A stretch of 46,660 bases of DNA, from NCBI GenBank assembly GCA_945913015.1, contig CAMECH010000020.1:1-46660 (forward strand). The letters are read 5' to 3'. The translations under genes were made by a program, and so were the position numbers. Below are positions 25,466 through 32,721 of the stretch, one piece after another. Each line of letters starts with the position of its first letter. The stretch's first letter is position 1. The notes under the pieces are model-generated. The model did no database searches and was not told the DNA's origin. It saw nothing but the letters and a program-made list of their open reading frames with translations. The stretch comes from an uncultured Bacteroides sp. Its GTDB lineage: Bacteria > Bacillota > Clostridia > Lachnospirales > Lachnospiraceae.

Positions 25466-26236
25466 TCATGAAATAAAATTCACAGTTATAATTGCCGCAC
25501 CGAGCACTACAAGTACAACGCCCGTGGCTCTGTTCAGCGTTACGGCACTTGCTTTATTAGCATACCTCGCCGCAATACGCGCCCACAGAAGTGTTGACAG
25601 CACACAGAATATCATTACTGATATATCAGGCACTCCGCCTATTATAAAGTGGCTTGCCGCCCCTGTAAATGCGGTGAACGCCATTATAAACACACTTGTT
25701 CCGACAGCGGTTTTCAACTCATATCCGAGCACTGATGTAAGAAGCAGAAGCATCATCATGCCGCCTCCGGCACCAATAAATCCGCAGATAAATCCTACCA
25801 CCGTTCCGCATACCGCTGACTGAATCAGGCGTTTTCGTGCATCGACCGATGCCATATTTTCCTTTGTCGTCATAACCGGTTTAACAATAAATTTGATTCC
25901 CAAAAGGAATGTCATAAATACTGAGAAACTACCCATCGTAGTGCTTGGTACAAGGCTTGACACCCAGCTTCCGACCATCGTAAATATAAGCACCGCAATC
26001 ATCATTACCATACCGTTGCGTATATCAAGATTTTTATTTTTGCCGTATGTATAGGCACTGACTGCGCTGGCAAGCACATCACTGGCAAGTGCAACCCCTA
26101 CTGCCTGATATGCAGGCATACCAAGAAATGTAATCAGCACCGGACTTATAACAGCCGCTGCACTCATTCCTGCAAAGCCTGTACCAAGCCCTGCGCCTAT
26201 CCCTGCAATAAAGCAGACTATAAATTTATATAACAT
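25466..26236 (-). CDS. TauE/SafE family anion exporter
   Basis: A 256-residue permease with about eight helices and the two internal-repeat motifs of the family: GAGLGTGFAGMSAAAVISPVL near 15-35 and GFICGFIGAGGGMMMLLLL near 143-161. Such proteins move sulfite, sulfoacetate or related sulfur anions; the substrate is not determinable. It overlaps the flavodoxin gene by 19 bases, with GGGAGG in the latter's end. Last gene of the PadR-linked operon. Confidence 0.87.
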   Translation of the reverse strand: MLYKFIVCFIAGIGAGLGTGFAGMSAAAVISPVLITFLGMPAYQAVGVALASDVLASAVSAYTYGKNKNLDIRNGMVMMIAVLIFTMVGSWVSSLVPSTTMGSFSVFMTFLLGIKFIVKPVMTTKENMASVDARKRLIQSAVCGTVVGFICGFIGAGGGMMMLLLLTSVLGYELKTAVGTSVFIMAFTAFTGAASHFIIGGVPDISVMIFCVLSTLLWARIAARYANKASAVTLNRATGVVLVVLGAAIITVNFIS

Positions 26237-26751
26237 TTTTTACCTCCCATAACAATATAAGTTAGGCGATTGCAAAACGCCCTAATCTTTTCATCATCCT
26301 CCGGTTTCTGATTATCCTTCGGATCGACCAAAATCAGCTCAGCCTCAAATCTCTCAATGCCAATATATTTTTTCATTTTCTCAATCGCTTTATCCGCACC
26401 ACCACCGCTAAAGCAGGTAAAAACTGCTATTTTCTTATCCTTAACATCCGGATTTTCATTGATAAAAGTTCTAAGCGGAGGTACAAATGTACTTGCCCAC
26501 ACAGGTGTTCCAAATATAATTCGGTCGTACTTATCTATGTTAAATTCATAAGGCTGTAATGCCGGTTTTTCACCCATAACAGCACTTTTGCCACCCCAGA
26601 AAAACTTCCCGGCGCCTTTGTCCGGATACGCTTTCTTCGGCTCAATTCTAATGATATCTGCCTCTCCTGCAGCTTTTATCCCATCAGCAATTTTATCAGC
26701 TACATATTTTGTGTTCCCGGACATTGAATAATACACGATTGCTGTTTTCAT
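26218..26751 (-). CDS. Flavodoxin
   Basis: A 177-residue electron carrier. The FMN phosphate loop YSMSGNTKYVAD (8-19), TPVWASTFVPPLRTFI near 85, and CFSGGGADKA near 115 are conserved. The ATG at 26751 overlaps the padR stop as ATGA; the longer in-frame reading from 26796 lies inside padR and adds no flavodoxin sequence. C-terminal end overlaps the TauE gene by 19 bases. Likely partner of the 4Fe-4S membrane protein in the same operon. Confidence 0.9.
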   Translation of the reverse strand: MKTAIVYYSMSGNTKYVADKIADGIKAAGEADIIRIEPKKAYPDKGAGKFFWGGKSAVMGEKPALQPYEFNIDKYDRIIFGTPVWASTFVPPLRTFINENPDVKDKKIAVFTCFSGGGADKAIEKMKKYIGIERFEAELILVDPKDNQKPEDDEKIRAFCNRLTYIVMGGKKCYINL

Positions 26752-27296
26752 TTCTTTTCCCACTCCTTTATTTGTTCTTTTGCTTCCCGGCACCACTCCA
26801 GATATGACTCATAAGTTTTAATACCAAATTTTACTGTCAAATAATAATGCTTGTGTGTATCATCTTCCAAATACTGTTCCAGATTCTCTGCGAATATGTT
26901 TAAAATAAATAATTCACTCCTGCACTTTTCTTCAAATCGCTCAATATGTTCCCTGGCGCCTTCCATACCTGTTTCATTTCCAAAAAAGAGTTTCAAAAGC
27001 GTTTCATATCGAAGTTCATCCTTTTCCGCCGGCTTTCTCAACCACTCTTTTAATGCGTCTTTCCCATACTCTGTAACGGAATAAGAAATCTTTTCCCGTC
27101 CATTGGAACTGGCATTTTCCTTTGTAACTTTCCCTTCCTTTTCAAGCTGGTTTAAAGTTGGATATATACTTCCATAACTTCCTCCCCAGAAAAAGCGGAG
27201 TGTTGTGTCAAGCCTCTTTTTTATTTCATATCCGGTCATAGGCTCATGGCTTAGCAAGCCTAATAAAACATAATCCATTTTCTTTGTGTTTGCCAT
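26748..27296 (-). CDS. PadR-family transcriptional repressor
   Basis: A 182-residue regulator. N-terminal winged helix: YVLLGLLSHEPMTGYEIKKRLD near 9-30, SYGSIYPTLNQLEKEGKV near 40-57, then ISYSVTEYGKDALKEWL. The C-terminal Vir_C-like helical dimerisation domain (about 90-180) includes a long coiled-coil helix. It lies three bases after the 4Fe-4S gene, inside the operon it probably controls. The 19-bp inverted palindromes over the promoter at 28042-28084 are the obvious binding site. Confidence 0.93.
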   Translation of the reverse strand: MANTKKMDYVLLGLLSHEPMTGYEIKKRLDTTLRFFWGGSYGSIYPTLNQLEKEGKVTKENASSNGREKISYSVTEYGKDALKEWLRKPAEKDELRYETLLKLFFGNETGMEGAREHIERFEEKCRSELFILNIFAENLEQYLEDDTHKHYYLTVKFGIKTYESYLEWCREAKEQIKEWEKK

Positions 27297-27299
27297 TCT

Positions 27300-28031
27300 T
27301 TACCTGCTCCTTTTAAACCCGTAGGATAACGCTTTCTTTGGGCAGTTATCCACACAGGCACCACATTGAATGCATTCCGCGCCAAAATCGCAATCATTTT
27401 TTACTAATTCTACCACATTCAATGCCATTGGGCACTTCTGATTACATTTTTTACAGGAAATACATTTCTCTTTTTCAGAGACAACATGGATTCCCGGTAA
27501 ATGCAATAATTTTCTAATTTTCGTTCCTATAACCATAAAAGGAGCCATCCAGCAGAAATAATGACAAAATACTCTTTTCCCGAAAAGTACCGCAGGAATT
27601 AATATCAAAAATATCACTCCATAATAAATCACATAGTTATATATCTCTGCAATGGAAATTCCATGGTCTGTCATATAAAAGAAATCTATTGTAATTTCCT
27701 TTTTTCTAAATATAAAGCATATAATTATAGCAAAAATCCAAACTGTCCATATGACATACTTAATATTGTTTCTCCAGCCTTGCTTTGGTAAATTTTCATT
27801 TACAGAAAACAGACATTCCTGCATACCTCCCATAGGACATATCCAGCCGCAAAACAATCTTCCAAAAAAGACAGCCCCAATCAGCATCAATAAAAAAACA
27901 ATAAAGCTTCCTGTTACAATCCCCTCCATAGCTCCCCGAATAATCAAATAAGGAGACATATACCAAATTGTAATCGGAAATAAAAGCATCGATATAATTA
28001 ATATTAATTTTCTAACATTCTGTCTTTTCAT
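27300..28031 (-). CDS. NapH/CcoG-like 4Fe-4S membrane electron-transfer protein
   Basis: A 243-residue membrane protein with about five helices. It contains the FCGWICPMGGMQE motif near 57-69 and a paired FCHYFCWMAPFMVIG motif near 157-171, typical of the NapH/YccM group. The C-terminal cytosolic part has two ferredoxin clusters, CISCKKCNQKCPMA near 189 and CIQCGACVDNCPKKA near 222. It should pass electrons between membrane and cytosolic carriers, here perhaps the adjacent flavodoxin. ATG at 28031 is preferred over 28043 because of GGAGGG four bases upstream. Sequence is noticeably A/T-richer than flanking genes, hinting at horizontal arrival of this operon. Confidence 0.88.
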   Translation of the reverse strand: MKRQNVRKLILIISMLLFPITIWYMSPYLIIRGAMEGIVTGSFIVFLLMLIGAVFFGRLFCGWICPMGGMQECLFSVNENLPKQGWRNNIKYVIWTVWIFAIIICFIFRKKEITIDFFYMTDHGISIAEIYNYVIYYGVIFLILIPAVLFGKRVFCHYFCWMAPFMVIGTKIRKLLHLPGIHVVSEKEKCISCKKCNQKCPMALNVVELVKNDCDFGAECIQCGACVDNCPKKALSYGFKRSR

Positions 28032-28041
28032 AACGCCCTCC

Positions 28042-28084
28042 ATATATCAAACTGATATATGTATAATATATCAGTTTGATATAT
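28042..28084 (-). promoter_or_regulatory. Operator: two mirror-image 19-bp palindromes
   Basis: ATATATCAAACTGATATAT (28042-28060) and its exact reverse complement (28066-28084) are separated by GTATA. Each half is also a near-palindrome, ATATATCA-N3-TGATATAT. They cover the space between the -35 and the start region of the promoter, so bound protein would block RNA polymerase. PadR, two genes on, is the likely ligand. Confidence 0.85.
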
Positions 28085-28091
28085 CTGTCAA
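28063..28091 (-). promoter_or_regulatory. Sigma-A promoter of the PadR redox operon
   Basis: On the minus strand TTGACA (28091-28086), 17-base spacer, TATTAT (28068-28063). Consensus -35 and near-consensus -10, almost wholly buried in the operator, as expected for a strong repressed promoter. Confidence 0.8.
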
Positions 28092-28119
28092 GATAAAAAA
28101 CACAGGCCGGTTATTACGC

Positions 28120-28154
28120 AAAAAAAGGACTCTTGGAGTTTAATCCGAGAGTCC
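28120..28154 (-). terminator. Terminator after the GGGtGRT gene
   Basis: GGACTCTTGG (28127-28136) pairs with CCGAGAGTCC (28145-28154), ten pairs with one G-U, followed on the minus strand by seven T. It lies 29 bases past the stop codon and closes the NifU-like/GGGtGRT operon. Confidence 0.9.
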
Positions 28155-28182
28155 TCAAAGTCTTGATTTTACTGATTTTCAA

Positions 28183-29193
28183 TTAGAACTTGCCGTTCTT
28201 AGCTGCTTCCTCAATACTTACGGCAACTGCAACAGTAGCACCTACCATAGGGTTGTTGCCCATACCGATAAGTCCCATCATTTCTACGTGTGCAGGAACT
28301 GATGAAGAACCTGCGAACTGTGCATCTGAGTGCATACGTCCCATAGTATCTGTCATACCGTATGAAGCAGGACCTGCTGCCATGTTGTCCGGGTGAAGTG
28401 TACGTCCTGTACCACCGCCTGATGCAACTGAGAAATACTTCTTGCCGGCTTCAAGTCTTTCCTTCTTATATGTACCTGCAACCGGATGCTGGAATCTTGT
28501 TGGGTTTGTTGAGTTACCTGTGATTGAGATATCAACATTTTCCTTCCACATGATTGCAACACCTTCTGTTACATCATTGGCACCATAGCAGTTAACCTTT
28601 GCGCGAAGACCGTCTGAATATGCCTTGCGGAATATTTCCTTAACTTCGCCTGTTGCATAATCCATCTCTGTCTCAACATATGTAAATCCGTTGATTCTTG
28701 AGATAATCTGTGCAGCATCCTTACCAAGTCCGTTAAGAATAACACGAAGAGGCTTCTGGCGAACCTTGTTAGCCTTCTCTGCGATACCGATTGCACCCTC
28801 TGCTGCCGCAAATGACTCATGGCCTGCAAGGAATGCAAAACACTCTGTCTCTTCCTCAAGAAGCATTTTACCGAGGTTACCATGTCCAAGTCCAACCTTA
28901 CGCTGGTCAGCTACAGAACCAGGAATACAGAATGCCTGAAGTCCTTCACCGATAGCTGCTGCTGCCTCTGAAGCCTTCTTGCAGCCCTTCTTGATTGCGA
29001 TAGCTGCACCTACTGTGTAAGCCCAGCATGCATTTTCAAAGCAGATTGGCTGAATACCCTTAACCATTGCATATACGTCAAGGCCTGCATCCTTTGTGAT
29101 TTTCTCAGCTTCTTCGATAGAAGCGATGCCATAGCCGTTTAATACAGAATTAATCTTGTCAATTCTTCTCTCATATGATTCAAATAAAGCCAT
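28183..29193 (-). CDS. GGGtGRT protein (uncharacterised family)
   Basis: A 336-residue soluble protein recognised by its namesake motif SGGGTGRTLHP near 258-268. Other conserved-looking parts: GLDVYAMVKGIQPICFENACWAY near 31-53 (two Cys), SVADQRKVGLGHGNLGKML near 94, FLAGHESFAAAEGAIG near 120, GNSTNPTRFQHP near 224, and HSDAQFAGSSSVPAHVE near 288. I know of no established function. It is consistently encoded beside a NifU/IscU-like scaffold, as here (16 bases apart), so a role in Fe-S assembly or an Fe-S-dependent reaction is suspected. RBS GGAGG nine bases upstream; a strong terminator follows. Confidence 0.9.
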   Translation of the reverse strand: MALFESYERRIDKINSVLNGYGIASIEEAEKITKDAGLDVYAMVKGIQPICFENACWAYTVGAAIAIKKGCKKASEAAAAIGEGLQAFCIPGSVADQRKVGLGHGNLGKMLLEEETECFAFLAGHESFAAAEGAIGIAEKANKVRQKPLRVILNGLGKDAAQIISRINGFTYVETEMDYATGEVKEIFRKAYSDGLRAKVNCYGANDVTEGVAIMWKENVDISITGNSTNPTRFQHPVAGTYKKERLEAGKKYFSVASGGGTGRTLHPDNMAAGPASYGMTDTMGRMHSDAQFAGSSSVPAHVEMMGLIGMGNNPMVGATVAVAVSIEEAAKNGKF

Positions 29194-29209
29194 CTTTAAG
29201 TCCTCCTAA

Positions 29210-29902
29210 TTATTCCTGTCTTGGATCAATAATCTTAACTGCATCTGCAACACGGCCGTACTGACCCTTTGCCTTTTCCCATGCTGTGTTAGGATCGTCA
29301 CCCTTCTTAATGAAGTCTGTCATCTTTCCAAGACTTACGAACTGGTAACCAATGATTTCATCATCTGCATCAAGTGCGATACCTGTTACATATCCTTCAG
29401 CCATCTCAAGGTAACGTGGTCCCTTCTGAAGAGTACCATACATTGTACCAACCTGAGAACGAAGTCCCTTACCAAGATCTTCAAGACCTGCGCCGACAGG
29501 AAGACCTTCTTCTGAGAAAGCACTCTGTGTTCTTCCGTAAACAATCTGAAGGAAAAGCTCTCTCATTGCTGTATTGATAGCGTCACAAACAAGGTCTGTG
29601 TTCAAAGCTTCCATAACAGTAAGACCCGGAAGAATCTCAGATGCCATAGCTGCTGAATGTGTCATACCTGAGCAGCCGATTGTCTCAACCAGAGCCTCCT
29701 GAATAATACCTTCCTTAACATTAAGTGTAAGCTTGCAGGCACCCTGCTGTGGTGCACACCAGCCGACACCGTGTGTCAGACCTGAAATATCCTTTACATC
29801 TTTATTCTTTACCCACTTTCCTTCTGTAGGAACTGGGGCTGCGCCATGATGAACGCCCTGTGCTACTGGACACATTTTTTCAACTTCTTGTGAAATAATC
29901 AT
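29210..29902 (-). CDS. NifU/IscU-like Fe-S cluster assembly scaffold protein
   Basis: A 230-residue scaffold-like protein. The start at 29902 has AAAGGAG eight to nine bases upstream; an in-frame upstream ATG at 29992 falls in noncoding leader. IscU-type cysteine positions are recognisable: GWCAPQQGACKLTL near 48-61 and ETIGCSGMTHSAAMASEIL near 72-90, with LVCDAINTAMREL near 104 and an N-terminal Cys11. The C-terminal third (about 165-230), with YVTGIALDADDEIIGYQFVSLGKMTD, is absent from classical IscU (about 130 residues). No cysteine desulfurase is adjacent. Forms an operon with the GGGtGRT gene. Confidence 0.85.
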   Translation of the reverse strand: MIISQEVEKMCPVAQGVHHGAAPVPTEGKWVKNKDVKDISGLTHGVGWCAPQQGACKLTLNVKEGIIQEALVETIGCSGMTHSAAMASEILPGLTVMEALNTDLVCDAINTAMRELFLQIVYGRTQSAFSEEGLPVGAGLEDLGKGLRSQVGTMYGTLQKGPRYLEMAEGYVTGIALDADDEIIGYQFVSLGKMTDFIKKGDDPNTAWEKAKGQYGRVADAVKIIDPRQE

Positions 29903-30117
29903 TAATATGACTCCTTTCGTTGCTTTGATGATAACTTTATCTTGATAAAACCTTCCGTACACCTTAGCTGCGGCGGTTAAATCGCATATCAATAAAATTC
30001 TCCATACTATTGCGGCTGTACATCTAAACTTTTCTAAATTTACACCATTGATAATTTTCGCACAAAGTCACGCGTTAGTCAAATAAAAATTTTGTATATA
30101 CATTTTCCATATAGATT
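29903..30117 (-). promoter_or_regulatory. Leader/promoter region of the NifU-like operon
   Basis: A 215-base gap. Minus-strand TTGACT (30080-30075 region, within TTTGACTAACGCG) is followed 17-18 bases later by GAAAAT/AAAATT, a plausible though weak promoter. The transcript would have a leader of about 140 bases. I saw no clear terminator, riboswitch core or coding sequence in it. Confidence 0.35.
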
Positions 30118-30780
30118 TTACGAATTTTTTTTAACCACATTGCCTTGTGCTTTAAAAATGCTGTTTGCCGGCACAACACCTCTTACGCTTGAGAGAGGAT
30201 AAATATTGCTGTCCCTTCCGACAACGGTTCCCGGATTAAGTACGCTTCCGCATCCTACCTCCACATTGTCACCCAGGAATGCCCCGACTTTCTTGCGCCC
30301 GGTTTCAGAAGCCTCACTGTCCGACTTAATCACAACCGGCTTTTTGTCTGATTTTACATTGGATGTAATTGAACCGGCTCCCATGTGCGCCTTGTATCCA
30401 AGGATTGAATCCCCGACATAATTGTAATGAGGTACCTGCACCTTATTGAAAAGCACTACATTCTTAAGCTCCGTGGAGTTACCGACAACGGCTCCTTCAC
30501 CTACAATTGCGTTGCCGCGGATAAATGCGCAGTGTCTTACTTCAGCATTTTTCCCTATGATACAAGGTCCGTTAATGTAGGCAGTCGGTGCAACGTCCGC
30601 ACTCCTGGCAATCCATACGTTGTCTGCACGCTTTTCATACTCTGCTTCATCCAGACTTTCGCCAAGCTTTAATATAAAGTCACCGATACCGGCAAGAACT
30701 TCCCACGGATATGTCTTTCCCTCAAAAAGCTCTTCCGCAATAGTTTCATTTAAATCATATAAATCATTGATTGTATACAT
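30118..30780 (-). CDS. Left-handed beta-helix acyl/nucleotidyl-transferase-like protein
   Basis: A 220-residue protein resembling the C-terminal half of GlmU. After a helical N-terminus (about 1-50) come hexapeptide coils from about 56 on: ADVAPTAYINGPCIIGKNAEVRHCAFIRG, AIVGEGAVVGNSTELKNVVLF, a loop VPHYNYVGDSILGYKAHMGAGS near 115, and VEVGCGSVLNPGTVVGRDSNIYP near 175 (quoted in part). The VPHxxYVGDSxLG loop is the acetyltransferase hallmark of GlmU. It lacks the pyrophosphorylase domain. It is 12 bases downstream of glmS, which supports amino-sugar metabolism; N-acetylation of glucosamine-1-phosphate is plausible but inferred. Confidence 0.8.
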   Translation of the reverse strand: MYTINDLYDLNETIAEELFEGKTYPWEVLAGIGDFILKLGESLDEAEYEKRADNVWIARSADVAPTAYINGPCIIGKNAEVRHCAFIRGNAIVGEGAVVGNSTELKNVVLFNKVQVPHYNYVGDSILGYKAHMGAGSITSNVKSDKKPVVIKSDSEASETGRKKVGAFLGDNVEVGCGSVLNPGTVVGRDSNIYPLSSVRGVVPANSIFKAQGNVVKKNS

Positions 30781-30792
30781 ATCAATTCTCCA

Positions 30793-32613
30793 TTATTCAA
30801 CAGTCACAGATTTTGCAAGATTTCTAGGCTTATCTACATCGCAGCCCTTAAGTACCGAGGTATAATATGCAACAAGCTGCAAAGGAACTGCTGCCACCAT
30901 AGGCATAAGAACGTCATCAACCTTCGGAAGCCTTATAATGATATCTGCAATCTCCTCTTCCACCTCTATATCCGGACCGCATACAAGGATTACCATTGCA
31001 CCCCTTGCCTTAACTTCCTTGATATTGCTTATCGTCTTCTCAACAATACTCTTCTGTGTCGCAACGGCAATTACCGGCATACCGTCGGTTATAAGCGAGA
31101 TTGTACCATGCTTCAATTCTCCTGCTGCATATGACTCGGAATGGATATATGAAATTTCCTTAAGTTTAAGCGAGCCTTCCATGCTAAGTGCATAATCCAG
31201 TCCTCTTCCTATGTAGAGCAGGCTCTCTGCATTGATTAACTTTGATGCCGCATACTGGCATTTATCCTTAAGCTCTATTGCCTTTCCGATTGCATCCGGA
31301 ATATTCTTAAGCTCATCGGTAAGCTCACGGCACTGTTCATCAGTAATACGTCCCACCGCCCTGCTTAATGCAAATGCAATCAGGTACATTACCGATACCT
31401 GAACCATATATGCCTTCGTTGAAGCAACCGAAATCTCCGGACCCGCATGAGTGTAGATTACATGGTCAGCCTCTCTTGCGATTGACGAGCCCTTAACATT
31501 TACAATGGCAAGCGTTGATGTCTTCATTGCCTTTGCAAGCTTTAACACGGCAAGAGTATCTGCCGTCTCACCCGACTGTGAAATAACAATCACAAGGTCT
31601 TTATCTGTCAGAAGCGGTTCGCGGTATCTGAATTCAGATGCACAGTCAACAATAACCGGAACCCTTGCCATCTTTTCAATAACATATTTTCCAACCATAC
31701 CTGCATGCATGGCAGTACCGCACGCAACAATAAAAATCTGGTGGTATGACGCAAGCTTTCCCGCATCAATTCCGTCCGAAGCAAAATCCGGAAGACCATC
31801 AACTATTCTCGGAGTGATTGTTGTCTTTACCGCATTAGGCTGCTCATATATTTCCTTGAGCATAAAATGCTCAAATCCGCCCTTTTCTGCTGCATCCTCA
31901 TCCCAATCGGCAGTCTGGAGTTCTTTTTCAATCTCTTCGCCGTGAATATCACACACTTTAACCGAATTTTCCTTTACGATTGCTATCTCATTTTGCTCGA
32001 TGAGATAATAATCCCTTGTATACTGCAGAATTGCAGGTACATCCGAAGCAATGAAGTTCTCTCCGTTTCCTATTCCCACAATAAGCGGACACTCCTTGCG
32101 AACCGCATAAATTGTATCCGGGAAATCACGGAACATGATTCCGAGTGCATATGAGCCTTTAATCTCCGAAACCACGCGAGAAATGGTCTCAATCGGATTG
32201 CCGTTATAATAATAGTCAAGAAGCTTTGCAACCGTCTCCGTATCCGTTTCGCTTACGAAGCTGTAGCCTTCCCTGATAAGGAAATCCTTAATCTGCTTGT
32301 AATTTTCAATAATTCCGTTATGAACAATCGTCACACGCTTATTGCCGTGCGGATGTGAATTAATATCGGATGGTTCGCCATGCGTTGCCCAACGCGTATG
32401 TCCTATACCTACATGCCCCTCCGGCTTTCCGTCATTTTTCATCTTTTCAACGAGATTTGCAAGGCGTCCCTTTGACTTTTCAACCTTTATGGAATTATTT
32501 TCAAAAACCGCAATTCCTGCCGAGTCATATCCCCTGTATTCAAGCTTACTCAATGCATTTATCAATACGTCAGCACAATCTTTTCTGCCCACATAACCAA
32601 CTATACCACACAT
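30793..32613 (-). CDS. glmS: Glutamine-fructose-6-phosphate aminotransferase (isomerizing)
   Basis: A 606-residue enzyme making glucosamine-6-phosphate. The class II glutaminase begins MCGIVGYVGRKD with the catalytic Cys exposed after Met removal, then RGYDSAGIAV and GHTRWATHGEPSD. Two SIS domains follow: ACGTAMHAGMVGKY near 300, SQSGETADT near 348, SVASTKAYM near 400, GRGLDYALSMEGSLKLKE near 475, and the C-terminal DKPRNLAKSVTVE. The start at 32613 is fixed by Cys2 and by GGAG eight bases upstream. No glmS ribozyme fits in the short leader. Confidence 0.97.
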   Translation of the reverse strand: MCGIVGYVGRKDCADVLINALSKLEYRGYDSAGIAVFENNSIKVEKSKGRLANLVEKMKNDGKPEGHVGIGHTRWATHGEPSDINSHPHGNKRVTIVHNGIIENYKQIKDFLIREGYSFVSETDTETVAKLLDYYYNGNPIETISRVVSEIKGSYALGIMFRDFPDTIYAVRKECPLIVGIGNGENFIASDVPAILQYTRDYYLIEQNEIAIVKENSVKVCDIHGEEIEKELQTADWDEDAAEKGGFEHFMLKEIYEQPNAVKTTITPRIVDGLPDFASDGIDAGKLASYHQIFIVACGTAMHAGMVGKYVIEKMARVPVIVDCASEFRYREPLLTDKDLVIVISQSGETADTLAVLKLAKAMKTSTLAIVNVKGSSIAREADHVIYTHAGPEISVASTKAYMVQVSVMYLIAFALSRAVGRITDEQCRELTDELKNIPDAIGKAIELKDKCQYAASKLINAESLLYIGRGLDYALSMEGSLKLKEISYIHSESYAAGELKHGTISLITDGMPVIAVATQKSIVEKTISNIKEVKARGAMVILVCGPDIEVEEEIADIIIRLPKVDDVLMPMVAAVPLQLVAYYTSVLKGCDVDKPRNLAKSVTVE

Positions 32614-32692
32614 TTTAATCTCCATTCCGCGCATGCTTTTTGCGCACAGCATCGTTTTATCTTAACAAAATAGTCTCTGCATTATCTAAAAC

Positions 32693-32721
32693 ATTCTACC
32701 ACACTGCTCGTAAAATGTCAT
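32693..32721 (-). promoter_or_regulatory. Promoter of glmS
   Basis: On the minus strand ATGACA (32721-32716), 17-base spacer, TAGAAT (32698-32693). The -35 touches the topB stop codon. It gives a leader of about 70 bases. Confidence 0.6.

Noticed and set aside
29903-29992. N-terminal extension of the NifU-like protein
   Set aside because: The added 30 residues come from the leader with no ribosome binding site. AAAGGAG lies before the ATG at 29902.
32614-32717. glmS ribozyme upstream of glmS
   Set aside because: The leader from the likely promoter is only about 70 bases, shorter than the ribozyme core, and the pseudoknot elements are not recognisable.
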